Below, piece by piece: positions 12,748 to 21,375 of a DNA stretch of 29,072 bases; positions within the stretch are counted from its first letter, which is position 1, and each line of letters starts with the position of its first letter. The translations under genes were made by a program, and so were the position numbers. The stretch is from Pyrolobus sp964613695. GTDB taxonomy: Archaea; Thermoproteota; Thermoprotei_A; Sulfolobales; Pyrodictiaceae. The stretch is from contig CAZTIR010000014.1 of the NCBI GenBank assembly GCA_964613695.1, positions 1 through 29,072 on the forward strand. Reading direction: 5' to 3'. The notes under the pieces were generated by a model. That model was not told the DNA's origin and ran no database searches. It saw only the letters and a list, made by a program, of their open reading frames with translations.

Positions 12748-14127
12748 TTGAATCGAGCCCGGCGCGCGGCTATAGCCGCCGTAGCCGCGGCTGGCGCAGC
12801 ACTAGCGCTGGGCTACGTCCTGGGCCGGGGCGGCGGCGCGCCAGCCGCCAAGACTACCCGCACGATACTCGAGACTATGACGGAGAGGAGCGGTGCTAAA
12901 GGACCCTTGTTGAAAGCCTATTGGATCTACATAGGGCCTATTGGGGATATGGGTTGGAGCTATGAGCACGATCAGGGTAGGAAGTATGTCGAGAAGATTC
13001 TAGATGGTTTCGTGGAGACAGGGTATGACGAGCAGGTTCCGGAGGATAGGGTCGGGCAGGTTATAGACAGCGCGGTGGCCAAGGGATACAACCTGATATT
13101 CACGACTAGCTTCGGGTACATGGACGCTACCAACGCGAAGGCAGGGCAGTACCCGAGGGTCCTCTTCGGCCATTGCAGCGGCTATAAGAGGATGCATCCT
13201 AACGTTGTAACCTACTTCGCGGAGGCTTACCAGGCTTACTACCTCAACGGCATAATAGCTGGCGCTATGACGAAGACGGGGAAGGTCGGCTATGTCGCGG
13301 CTCAGCTGATACCCGAGGTTAAACGCCACATAAACGCGTTCGCGATAGGCGTGAGGGAGGGGGCGAGGCTCGCAGGCAGGAACCCGGAGGAGGTTAAGGT
13401 TCTTGTCCGTGGACCCCTGGGGGCCTGGTATGCGCCGGATAAGGCGAGGGCTGAGGCGGAGGCGCTTATAGCGCAGGGTGTTGATGTGATAGCCTTCACC
13501 GAGGACTCGACCGCTATCGTGACGACCGTGGCGGGGTACTATGCGAAGGGTAGGAGGGTCTACACTTTCAGCCACTATAGTGACATGAAGCGCATCCTAC
13601 GAGGAGATGAGAAGAACGCAGTCCTTGCGGGTCAGATTGTGGACTGGGGGCCCCTATACCTCGAGATCGTTATGAGGGCGTTGATTGCACGCCAGCTATC
13701 CCCCGGTAAGCCGGGCGAGACCCCAGTGTGGAGCGAGTTCCCGCCCTCGACGCCGAGAGACTACTGGTGGGATATGAGGATGGGCGTCTTCGACATAGCG
13801 CCTCCGAGGGAGTTTAGGAGGGCGTATGAGGAGAAGTGTAGGCTAATACCCGACGTCTATGAGCACGGCGAGCTTAAAGAGTACATGGGGTGCTTGAGGC
13901 GCGTAGAGGAGGAGATCATAAGGAGCTATGTCAGCAAGGATATTCCCGAGGATGTGCTGAACTACGTGTTGAAGAGGAGGCGCGAGATACTAGACGGGAG
14001 CTGGGATCCCTTCACGGGCCCCATACGCGATAACAAGGGTAGGCTCCGCATACCGCCGGGTATGCGTGCAAGCCACGACATGCTCTGGAACATGGACTGG
14101 TTCGTCGAGGGGGTTGTCAAGGTGTGA
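12748..14127 (+). CDS. BMP-family ABC importer substrate-binding protein
   Basis: The binding protein of a BmpA/Med/PnrA-type importer, a family that carries nucleosides or purine bases. The N-terminus is arginine-rich then hydrophobic (AAIAAVAAAGAALALGYVLG), a membrane anchor or signal, with no lipobox cysteine. The mature part begins with LKAYWIYIGPIGDMGWSYEH, the family's ligand-binding opening motif in its GWxYxH form, followed by GYNLIFTTSFGY, the hinge-like YYLNGIIAGAMTKTGKVGYV and DVIAFTEDSTA. The end, KGRLRIPPGMRASHDMLWNM, matches the usual C-terminus. At 459 residues it is about 100 longer than typical; the extra length lies mainly around residues 325-420. TTG start. Its stop overlaps the ATPase start (GTGTGA). 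Confidence 0.88.
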   Translation: MNRARRAAIAAVAAAGAALALGYVLGRGGGAPAAKTTRTILETMTERSGAKGPLLKAYWIYIGPIGDMGWSYEHDQGRKYVEKILDGFVETGYDEQVPEDRVGQVIDSAVAKGYNLIFTTSFGYMDATNAKAGQYPRVLFGHCSGYKRMHPNVVTYFAEAYQAYYLNGIIAGAMTKTGKVGYVAAQLIPEVKRHINAFAIGVREGARLAGRNPEEVKVLVRGPLGAWYAPDKARAEAEALIAQGVDVIAFTEDSTAIVTTVAGYYAKGRRVYTFSHYSDMKRILRGDEKNAVLAGQIVDWGPLYLEIVMRALIARQLSPGKPGETPVWSEFPPSTPRDYWWDMRMGVFDIAPPREFRRAYEEKCRLIPDVYEHGELKEYMGCLRRVEEEIIRSYVSKDIPEDVLNYVLKRRREILDGSWDPFTGPIRDNKGRLRIPPGMRASHDMLWNMDWFVEGVVKV

Positions 14128-15599
14128 AGCTGCTAGAGGCGCGGGGGTTATCCAAGACCTACCCGGGCGGCATACGCGCGCTAGACCATGTCGATTTCGA
14201 CGTTCTTGAGGGTGAGGTGCACGCGCTTCTAGGAGAGAATGGTGCCGGTAAGTCTACGCTAGCGAAGATACTCTATGGACTCGTCTACCCCGACGAGGGC
14301 GTCATACTATACAAGGGTAGGCGTGTAACTCTCTCCTCGCCCCGCGATGCTCTAAGGCTTGGCATACTGTACGTGCCCCAGTATCCCAGCATGCCGTTGG
14401 GAGTGTCGCTCGAGGACTTTGTGAGAGTCTACGTGGAGGCTAGGGGTTCGGGTAGTGTCGGGGATGTTCTCGAGGCTGCTGAGAGGATGGGGTGGAGCCT
14501 TGATCCCGACTCCGATGTTGGCCTCTTACCTCTAGTTGATCGCCAGCGTCTCATGCTCTCAATAGGCCTTGGGCTTGGGTTCGAGGTCCTCCTGCTCGAT
14601 GAGCCTACCTCGTTCCTATCAGGCCCGGAGGTTGACAGGGTTCTCGATACCGTCTCTAGGCTTAAGAGGGAGGGTTTGAGCGTCGTCTACATAACTCATA
14701 GGGTTGGGGAGGTTCTCCGGGTCGCTGACCGGGTTACCGTGCTTAGGCGGGGTAGGGTGGCCGCACGGCTAGATGACTTGAGCAATGTTGGCCCGCGTGA
14801 GCTCATCTCCTATATCGCGGGTAGGCCTGTGCAGCTGGATATAGTGAAGAGGGCGTCTAGGCCTCTAGGCTCGTATGCTCTTAGGGTTAGGGGTCTTAGC
14901 GTTAGGGACGATAGCGGTAGGCTCGTTGTCGACAACGTGGAGCTGAGTGTTAGGAGGGGCGAGGTGGTTGCTATAGTGGGCATCGAGGGTATGGGTCAGC
15001 GCGAGCTGCTCGAGGCTATAGTGGGTGTTAGGCCGAGAGAGTCTGGTGTCATAGAGGTTTGTGGCTCTAGGGTGGCGAGTATACGCGAGTTTAGGAGAGC
15101 GGGAGGCCGCTACATTCACGGTGATAGGCTGGAGGCTCTAGCCCCTAGCATGACGGTCGCTGAGAACGTGGTGTCGCCGTTGCACGCCGCATCCATTGCC
15201 AGCAGGCTCGGTGTCCTCTTACGGAGGCTTGTCGAGGCTCTCACGCTCCGTGTTATAAGAGGGTTGTCTATAGCGGGTGAGCCTTGGTCTCCCGTCTCCT
15301 CTCTCAGCGGGGGTAATCAGCAGAAGGTCCTAGTCGGCCGAGAGATAATGATCGGAGATGTGTGTCTCGTAGTAGCTCATAACCCGACGGCGGGCTTGGA
15401 TGTGGTGTCAGCCGGGAAGCTCCTCGGGCTCTTAGCCGAGCTGGGCGAGCGGGGGGTTGGTATCTTGTTCGCAACGCCGTCGGTCGATGAGGCTCTACAG
15501 GTTGCCGATCGGATACTCGTGATTAGAAGGGGTCGTATAGTCGCTGAGTTCGAGCATGGTGTTGAGAGGGAGGAGGTGTACAATGCGATTGTCGCGTAG
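14124..15599 (+). CDS. ABC importer ATPase with two nucleotide-binding domains
   Basis: This 491-residue tandem ATPase powers the BMP importer. Domain 1 (about 1-235) has a sound Walker A GENGAGKST (37-45), Q-loop YVPQYP, Walker B VLLLDEPTS and H-loop ITHR, but its signature region reads LLPLVDRQRLM instead of LSxGxxQR. Domain 2 (about 250-491) has a degenerate Walker A (GIEGMGQREL), an intact signature LSGGNQQK and a Walker B-like VVAHNPTAGLD lacking the catalytic glutamate. So only the composite site using domain 1 Walker motifs and the domain 2 signature should hydrolyse ATP. Degenerate second domains are usual in this family; the loss of the first signature is stronger than usual. It overlaps the binding protein gene and the first permease. 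Confidence 0.9.
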   Translation: MKLLEARGLSKTYPGGIRALDHVDFDVLEGEVHALLGENGAGKSTLAKILYGLVYPDEGVILYKGRRVTLSSPRDALRLGILYVPQYPSMPLGVSLEDFVRVYVEARGSGSVGDVLEAAERMGWSLDPDSDVGLLPLVDRQRLMLSIGLGLGFEVLLLDEPTSFLSGPEVDRVLDTVSRLKREGLSVVYITHRVGEVLRVADRVTVLRRGRVAARLDDLSNVGPRELISYIAGRPVQLDIVKRASRPLGSYALRVRGLSVRDDSGRLVVDNVELSVRRGEVVAIVGIEGMGQRELLEAIVGVRPRESGVIEVCGSRVASIREFRRAGGRYIHGDRLEALAPSMTVAENVVSPLHAASIASRLGVLLRRLVEALTLRVIRGLSIAGEPWSPVSSLSGGNQQKVLVGREIMIGDVCLVVAHNPTAGLDVVSAGKLLGLLAELGERGVGILFATPSVDEALQVADRILVIRRGRIVAEFEHGVEREEVYNAIVA

Positions 15600-16632
15600 G
15601 CTTGTTGTGCGTGTAGAGCCTCTGGGCGTGGTGAGCAGGGGTAGGCGTCTAACCGTCTATACTCTCGTAGCTGTGTTCGCGGTTGTGGCGTTAATCCTGC
15701 CCATACTGGCTAGCGGCTCTCTACGAGTCGTAGCCGAGTATGGTCGCGTATGGTCGCCCTCCTTTATCTCCACGACGGTGTTCGAGGTTGCGAGGTATGC
15801 TACGGCTATGCTGTGGACCGGGTTAGCTGGAGTAGTTGCATTCAGGTCTCGGGTGTGGAATATTGGTCTGGAGGGCTACATGATAGTGGGCGCTATTGCT
15901 ACTGCTGCAGCTGGGTTTGCTGGGCTAGGCTGGCTGGCGCCCTTCGCGGCCTTCGCCGCTGGCGTGTTATGGTCTCTCCCGGTGGCTGCCGCCATGTTCT
16001 GGGGCTTGAACGAGGTTATAGCCTCGATGATGATGTATTATATATCGCTCTACCTGCTACAGTTTGTAGTCTATAAGGTCTGGCCTAGCCCCTATGGAGA
16101 GTTCCCAATGACGCCAGACATAGGAGTGGCGCAGCCTGTTGTAGCCGGTATCCCGCTGATGCTCTACATGGGTGTGGTCGCGGCTATCCTACTCTACCTG
16201 TTCTATAAGCGGAGCGTGCTCGGCCTCGTGTTGAGGCTTGTGGGTGAGAGCGACAAGGCCACGCTGATCGCTGGCTATAGTCCGCATGTGGCGAGGCTGG
16301 TTTCTCTCATGGTCTCTAGCGGTTTGGCTGGCTTAGCGGGTTTCCACATAGCGAGCGTGCTTAGGCACCTTAGCATGGGATACGCTAGCCTAGGCTACGG
16401 TTTCGCGGGCATAACCATCGCTTTCCTGGCTGTTCTCAACCCTTTGCTTGTCGTGCCAGCTGCTCTCCTCATGGGGCTCGTGTACCATTTCGCTAATTTC
16501 GCTAGCGATGCTCTACCGGGTGGCTACGCCGCGTACTTCTACTATGCTCAGGGCGTTATACTGCTTAGCGTTTTAGCTGCTAACAGCCTGCCCCGTTACA
16601 GGATCATAGTGAGGGTAGAGAATCGTGGTTGA
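15583..16632 (+). CDS. BMP-type ABC importer permease 1
   Basis: A 349-residue membrane protein with about eight to ten helices, of the branched-chain/BMP permease type (like YufP/NupP). The central motif SRVWNIGLEGYMIVGAIA is the family's signature, followed by LNEVIASMMMYYISLYLL and VLGLVLRLVGESDKATLIAGY, the ATPase-contact loop. ATG 15583 is preceded by GAGGAGGTG, which makes it the start, although the frame is open from 15556. It overlaps the ATPase stop by 17 bases and the second permease by eight. Confidence 0.9.
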   Translation: MRLSRRLVVRVEPLGVVSRGRRLTVYTLVAVFAVVALILPILASGSLRVVAEYGRVWSPSFISTTVFEVARYATAMLWTGLAGVVAFRSRVWNIGLEGYMIVGAIATAAAGFAGLGWLAPFAAFAAGVLWSLPVAAAMFWGLNEVIASMMMYYISLYLLQFVVYKVWPSPYGEFPMTPDIGVAQPVVAGIPLMLYMGVVAAILLYLFYKRSVLGLVLRLVGESDKATLIAGYSPHVARLVSLMVSSGLAGLAGFHIASVLRHLSMGYASLGYGFAGITIAFLAVLNPLLVVPAALLMGLVYHFANFASDALPGGYAAYFYYAQGVILLSVLAANSLPRYRIIVRVENRG

Positions 16633-17485
16633 CATTGGCTTCCTCCTGGCCGCTGTTGCTAGGAATGCCTCAGCGATAGTATTGGCCGTGCTCGGGGAGA
16701 GTATCGCAGAGAGGGGTGGCGTACTCAACCTTGGGCTAGATGGTGTCATGCTGGTCGGGGGCTTGACGGGTATAGCCGCTTCTATACTAACAGGCTCCTT
16801 GGAGGCTGGCGTCCTCCTTGGCGGTTTGGCGGGTCTCGTGTTTACGCTCCTCTACGCGTTCCTCGTTAACGCGTTAAAACTGAACCAGATTGTCGCGGGT
16901 ATAACCGTGTATATGCTAGGGGTTGCTCTGACCACTATGCTCGGCAAGCCTTATGCCGGTGTACCCCCGCCTCCGCCTCTCACGATAGGCGGCGTTGAGA
17001 TCGTGGTTCTAGTTGCTTATGCGCTGCCCCTGCTCACATATCTGCTCTTCACCGTGACACGGTTTGACGTGAAGCTTAGGATCGTTGGTGACGATCCTCT
17101 AGCCGCGGATATGGCGGGTGTCGACGTGTCCATGGTTAGGACTGTTGCGCTTATGCTCAACGGGTTCTTCGCGGGTATGGCGGGCGCCGTGTATGTTATG
17201 CTCGTGGCGGGTAGGTGGAGGGCTTTAGCCACTGGTGGTGCGGGGTGGTTGGCGTTAGCACTGACGCCCATGACTCTCTGGGAGCCTCTGCTATCCTACA
17301 TACCGGGCCTCGTGTACTCGGCTGCGCTTATCGCGAAGTCGTTGAGCCTCCAGTGGCTGCCCGATGAGCTTAGAGAGGCTTCGCCCTACATCATTGTCTT
17401 GGCGGTTGCAGCACTAGTTGTCAAGGTTGTTAAGAGCCGTTCGCCTAGAAGCCTTGGGAGAGTGTATGTACATGCGGCAGCGTGA
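16625..17485 (+). CDS. BMP-type ABC importer permease 2
   Basis: The second permease (286 residues, like YufQ/NupQ), forming the heterodimeric channel with the preceding gene product. The opening AIVLAVLGESIAERGGVLNL followed by GLDGVMLVGGLTG is the conserved N-terminal motif, then the helix NALKLNQIVAGITVYMLG and the coupling loop RFDVKLRIVGDDPLAADMAG. About eight membrane helices. It starts at GTG 16625, overlapping the end of permease 1 (GTGGTTGA). Its own end overlaps the RNase HII start by about 20 bases, so the five genes 12748-18176 form one transcription unit. Confidence 0.9.
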   Translation: MVDIGFLLAAVARNASAIVLAVLGESIAERGGVLNLGLDGVMLVGGLTGIAASILTGSLEAGVLLGGLAGLVFTLLYAFLVNALKLNQIVAGITVYMLGVALTTMLGKPYAGVPPPPPLTIGGVEIVVLVAYALPLLTYLLFTVTRFDVKLRIVGDDPLAADMAGVDVSMVRTVALMLNGFFAGMAGAVYVMLVAGRWRALATGGAGWLALALTPMTLWEPLLSYIPGLVYSAALIAKSLSLQWLPDELREASPYIIVLAVAALVVKVVKSRSPRSLGRVYVHAAA

Positions 17486-18176
17486 GTGCAGCAGATATGT
17501 TATGGGTGTCGATGAGGCGGGGAGGGGGCCTCTAATAGGGCCGATGGTGGTAGCGGGGGTTGCGATGTGCGAGGAGCTTGTTGGGAGACTCTCGAGGATA
17601 GGTGTTGATGATAGCAAAGTCTTGTCGAGAAGCACGAGGGAGAGGCTTGCCAGCATTATAGAGGATGTTGCGGCTTTAATAGTTCGTGTCGAGGTGCCTC
17701 CTCGCCTCATAGACGAGGAGAACCTCAACGTCATAGAGAGAAATACTATAGGCTTTATCGTCGGGAGGGGTGTTGATGTCCTGGGCGATAAGCTCGCAGA
17801 GGTGTACATCGATGCTGTGGGGGATCCCTCCCGCATAACTGCTGTTGTCCGTGGGGTTGGTTTCAGAGGCCACGTTATAGTAGAGCCTAAGGCTGACGCC
17901 AGGTACCCCATAGTAGGGGCTGCCAGCATAATAGCAAAGGTCTACCGCGACCGCGCTATAGACGAGCTGAGGAGGGTTTATGGTGTAAGAGGGTCGGGTT
18001 ACCCTACAGACCCCGAGACTATCGAGTGGGTTAGGGAGGCTTATGTTAGAGACCCGGAGAACCCGCCATGGTTTGTGAGGCGCTCGTGGAAGAGCTTGGA
18101 GAGGATTGCCCCCCGGTGGTATAAGGCTAAGGCTGTTAGGCGGAGCGGGCAGAGGACTCTACTCGACTACCTTTGA
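17466..18176 (+). CDS. rnhB: Ribonuclease HII with C-terminal PIP box
   Basis: RNase HII removes RNA primers and single ribonucleotides from DNA. The catalytic carboxylates are in GVDEAGRGPLIGP (Asp-Glu), DDSKVLS and the later YIDAVGD; AASIIAKVYRD and GSGYPTD are conserved family segments. ATG 17466 gives a 236-residue protein; the open frame begins upstream but those codons belong to the permease. The last eight residues, QRTLLDYL, match a PCNA-interacting (PIP) motif, as in other archaeal RNase HII proteins. Its presence at the end of a transport operon seems to be overlap-driven rather than functional. The last 41 bases overlap the convergent YkgJ-like gene, including the PIP box. Confidence 0.93.
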   Translation: MYMRQRECSRYVMGVDEAGRGPLIGPMVVAGVAMCEELVGRLSRIGVDDSKVLSRSTRERLASIIEDVAALIVRVEVPPRLIDEENLNVIERNTIGFIVGRGVDVLGDKLAEVYIDAVGDPSRITAVVRGVGFRGHVIVEPKADARYPIVGAASIIAKVYRDRAIDELRRVYGVRGSGYPTDPETIEWVREAYVRDPENPPWFVRRSWKSLERIAPRWYKAKAVRRSGQRTLLDYL

Positions 18177-18855
18177 GCCTCTCCTCGAGCCTCCTTCTCC
18201 TCTCTGCCTTAGCGATCCTAGCCGCTAGGCTAGCCATCCTCCTCACCACATACTCCCACTCCTCGTCGCTAACGCGACGATAGAATATTAGTACGCCCTT
18301 GTCCGTCACCTTATAGCCTGTCTTGATGTACTTTACTCCATTCCTCTCCGCGAACACCGTACAGTACTCTATGAGGCATATTATTGGTTTAGCCTCCTTG
18401 CCATACATTTCCTCGAGCATACACCGCCTCTTCTGCACATCGTAGAATATGCAGCGCCCGCCAGGGCCGGTGCCGAGATAGTACACTGTGACCACGCCTC
18501 CCGGCGTTAGTATCCTCTCCTTTGGCTGCGTCTCGAGCTTTAACTGGAGCTCGAGTGGTAGTTTCGAGACCTCGATGTCTAGCATGAAGGCGCCGCTCCT
18601 AGCAACGCAGCACCTTCCACAACCCGGGGGGCACACCATCTTATAAGACTCCTTCAAAATACTCTCATCCATCTCCTCGAACACTAAGTGGTTTACGTGT
18701 GTGCCCGGAGTCGGTTTGAACGCCACGAGGAGCCTGCGGAGCCTTGGCGAGTAGTAAGTGCCGATATACCACTTCTTCAGCCTAGCCGCCTCGCGTAGAG
18801 CGTAGATGTTCCACGCCTTGTCCCTAGGCTCTTTCAGCACATACACTTTCCCCAT
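18136..18855 (-). CDS. YkgJ-type cysteine-cluster (zinc/iron-chelating) protein
   Basis: A 239-residue protein whose centre carries the cysteine-cluster pattern of YkgJ/Fli-type proteins: CPPGCGRCC (C75, C79, C82, C83), CIFYD (C135), RRCMLEE (C145) and PIICLIEYC (C160, C165). These eight cysteines probably bind a metal or iron-sulphur cluster. The N-terminal 70 residues are basic and lack a known motif; the C-terminus is a long basic helix (RIAKAERRRRLEERLKG). Cytosolic. ATG 18855. A near-perfect palindrome at 18870-18888 lies just upstream. The function of the family is not established. Its 3' end overlaps rnhB on the opposite strand by 41 bases. Confidence 0.82.
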   Translation of the reverse strand: MGKVYVLKEPRDKAWNIYALREAARLKKWYIGTYYSPRLRRLLVAFKPTPGTHVNHLVFEEMDESILKESYKMVCPPGCGRCCVARSGAFMLDIEVSKLPLELQLKLETQPKERILTPGGVVTVYYLGTGPGGRCIFYDVQKRRCMLEEMYGKEAKPIICLIEYCTVFAERNGVKYIKTGYKVTDKGVLIFYRRVSDEEWEYVVRRMASLAARIAKAERRRRLEERLKGSRVESSARSA

Positions 18856-18869
18856 TAACTACTACACCG

Positions 18870-18888
18870 TAGTGCGCGTAGCACACTA
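18870..18888. promoter_or_regulatory. Near-perfect palindrome upstream of the YkgJ-like gene
   Basis: TAGTGCGC-GTA-GCACACTA has eight-base arms with one mismatch and a three-base spacer. It sits 15 bases before the ATG at 18855, between it and a TATA-like GATTAACC (minus strand, 18893-18900), covering the predicted transcription start. That position suits a repressor site. Confidence 0.4.
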
Positions 18889-18972
18889 GGGGTTAATCTA
18901 GATGGGCTTAGTTTCGGCGCCCACAGTTACACTCTCGTATACGCGTATCCGGTTCTTATGGAGTGTAGCAGG

Positions 18973-21375
18973 ATGAGCGAGAAACACTTACCAATGAGGC
19001 TGCCGGTGCTACGCTGGCGTCTCAGCCTAGAGCCTGCGAGCAGCCTGAAGAGCGTTATTGCACACTCTTTTGCAGCGTATGAGCTTGTGTTCGAGAAGGG
19101 TGGCGAGTTTTCTGAAGCCTACTTGGTGGACATACGTCAGGGAGTCATATGGGGCGATAGTAAGCCAGGCCTCACGTATATAACGAGGGGTGTGAGGCTA
19201 TACACTGATAGGCTTGTAGATGCGGGAGATGAGACGATACTCAAGATAGGGTTTAAGCCCGAGCGCCTCCTTCTCGGGCGGAGGATAGTAGCGCTCCTAG
19301 CGGGTAAACATGTGAAAATAGTCGACAGGACCATGCTAACCGAGAGCGCGAGCTTGAAAAGCAATCTCGTGCGATACGATGGCGACGAGTACACTTTGGC
19401 TATCGTCGCAAAAACCAGGAGAGGTTCAACGCTCGTAGCCGACACGATATTCGGGTATACGATCGAGAACCTCGAGAGACAACCCCATAGTATAGCAACT
19501 CGAAGGGGCTGCACCGTCGCCTGTAGTAGGTACTCGTGCATAGCGAGTAACGGCTTAGACACCGAGTACATAGCTGCCAATAGCATCGAACCGCTGGCGG
19601 CTCTACGCAAATCGTGCATAGTTGCTACAAAATCTGCCGGGCAGTGGATAATATTAATGATCGCGGCTGGGGCCACGGAGGCTATAGGCGCTTGTAGAGA
19701 CAAACCAATAACCCTCTATAGCGATGACACCACGATTATATATTCATGCGATGGACGTATTTACCGGATGAGCGAGAAGAGGAGTATGGCCGAGGACATA
19801 GGCTCCTATATGGACGGCGCACTGTTAACACCATCACGTAGAGCTAGAGTTGAAAAGATAAACGGTGTCGAAACCGTTATCATCGAAGAGGATGACTCTA
19901 AGATTCTCGTACCCGTCGAGGAGTATTACACCGTGCACAAGGATACGCTACTCGCGGTGAGCGGCAGCTGGGTTTATAGCCTAGATCTTAGCACGAGGGG
20001 AGAGCATACCGCGAGCATCGAGAACGATGGATGCCCTATAACAATGCATGTCTCGCTAAGCCCCTACATCCCGTTAAAGCTTGAGGCTGATGGACAAGCA
20101 TCACTCGAAAGGGTTAACATCTCTGCATCCACCGTCCTACTATGCCTTAAGCCCCTAACTCTCGAATCAGAAGCCCTCAGCATAACTTTGAGAGCGTACC
20201 TTGCCCCACCCCTCATACTAGAGCAGAGTGTGAAAATCCCAGTACCCAAGCCCCGCTTGGCAGCCAGAGCCTACCGGGTGAGGGGTGCTGCAGAAATCCT
20301 GGACCCTAAAGGCTCAAGGATTAAGGTTAACGACGGCGACGTCATCGTTATTGCCAAGCTTGATGAGAGCTGGCTAAGCATAGTGGCTAATGGTACCATG
20401 CTACTGCTTAACGAGGATAGAGATGTTATCGATTCCCAGCCCGTGGGCGACGAAGTTATACTCTACGCTCCGAGGCGTTATGCGGGCGACAAGCTCGTGC
20501 TTGCACTCAAGACTAGTAGTACGGTATTCGAGTATCTCGTAGACACGGCGGGAGACCTAGAGGCCCCTACACCCCCCTTGCTAGAGTTGAGGGGTAGACC
20601 AAGGCTCGTTGACGCGGGGGTTGCAGTCCTTCCGGTCTCGATAAAGCCCGTGGAAGGGGCGAATCTAATACTCGTTGATGGTAAGCGGGTTGAGCCCGGC
20701 GATATAGAGATTAGCGTGGATGTTGGCGAGAGTCCTTCTGTCTGCGCATGTAGGAGTATACCCGGCTCGAGGAGCTACATCTGCGGCTGCCGTATTGACG
20801 AAGACCTCCGCGAGAAGATAGTATCTCACCTTGCAAGCATCTCTAGAATCCAGCCCTCGAAACTATGGATGGTTGACACGCAGAGGAGGGAGGTAAGACT
20901 ACGCGTACATGCGGAGAAGGAGGGCCTAGCTCATATCAGAGTAGAGGTTGGCGATGGCACGCCGCTGCTCGCCACACATATCGAAGTCGGCAAGGGTGTT
21001 AATAATGTTAGATTGAGGCTTGTACAAGATACGCTACTCCACAAGCCCCTAACCGCTATACTCTACGTGACCGACGCTAGGGGCGTTAGGAAGCACCCCT
21101 TGCTACTAGTGCCTTACAAGCCGAGTAGCCTTATAGCATACAAGGTTAACAACTCGCTTATAGTCTGTGCGGACGGGCTCCTGGTCTACGAGGACGACAG
21201 CCTCTATACGGTCTCCGAGTGCGCGAGGTTAGCAGAAACAGGCAAGCTAATCGTTTTTATCGACAAGTGCGGCTATCTGCATAAACCCCGCCTAGAGGTG
21301 GTAGACATGCTATACTCTATTAGAGCAGCCGTGAGAGCTGCAAGAGTTATCGCGGAGAAGCTCCCCATCATTTAG
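18973..21375 (+). CDS. Very large beta-rich protein of unknown function
   Basis: About 800 residues, unrecognised. ATG 18973, with GGAG nine bases before it, suits the TATA-like GTATAC at 18938-18943; ATG 18958 would add five residues. The first 350 residues consist of short strands with repeated Gly-Asp and Tyr-Ser-Asp turns (for example LYSDDTTIIYSCDGRIYRMS), suggestive of a beta-propeller. From about 350 to 740 the pattern is of Ig- or fibronectin-like beta sandwiches (VEVGDGTPLLATHIEVGKG). About twenty cysteines are scattered, some paired (CACRS, CGCRI). No signal peptide or membrane helix, so probably cytosolic. It is more AT-rich than its neighbours. Convergent with nicotinate phosphoribosyltransferase, overlapping by eight bases. 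Confidence 0.8.
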   Translation: MSEKHLPMRLPVLRWRLSLEPASSLKSVIAHSFAAYELVFEKGGEFSEAYLVDIRQGVIWGDSKPGLTYITRGVRLYTDRLVDAGDETILKIGFKPERLLLGRRIVALLAGKHVKIVDRTMLTESASLKSNLVRYDGDEYTLAIVAKTRRGSTLVADTIFGYTIENLERQPHSIATRRGCTVACSRYSCIASNGLDTEYIAANSIEPLAALRKSCIVATKSAGQWIILMIAAGATEAIGACRDKPITLYSDDTTIIYSCDGRIYRMSEKRSMAEDIGSYMDGALLTPSRRARVEKINGVETVIIEEDDSKILVPVEEYYTVHKDTLLAVSGSWVYSLDLSTRGEHTASIENDGCPITMHVSLSPYIPLKLEADGQASLERVNISASTVLLCLKPLTLESEALSITLRAYLAPPLILEQSVKIPVPKPRLAARAYRVRGAAEILDPKGSRIKVNDGDVIVIAKLDESWLSIVANGTMLLLNEDRDVIDSQPVGDEVILYAPRRYAGDKLVLALKTSSTVFEYLVDTAGDLEAPTPPLLELRGRPRLVDAGVAVLPVSIKPVEGANLILVDGKRVEPGDIEISVDVGESPSVCACRSIPGSRSYICGCRIDEDLREKIVSHLASISRIQPSKLWMVDTQRREVRLRVHAEKEGLAHIRVEVGDGTPLLATHIEVGKGVNNVRLRLVQDTLLHKPLTAILYVTDARGVRKHPLLLVPYKPSSLIAYKVNNSLIVCADGLLVYEDDSLYTVSECARLAETGKLIVFIDKCGYLHKPRLEVVDMLYSIRAAVRAARVIAEKLPII

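Noticed and set aside
13000..13575. 191-codon minus-strand open frame inside the binding-protein gene
   Set aside because: Antisense to a strongly supported gene; no motif, promoter or ribosome-binding site of its own.
17414..17929. 171-codon minus-strand open frame over permease and RNase HII
   Set aside because: Serine/threonine-rich antisense shadow of two well-supported genes.
19137..19703. 188-codon minus-strand open frame inside the 800-residue gene
   Set aside because: Antisense, no recognisable features; the plus-strand frame is four times longer and ends cleanly beside pncB.
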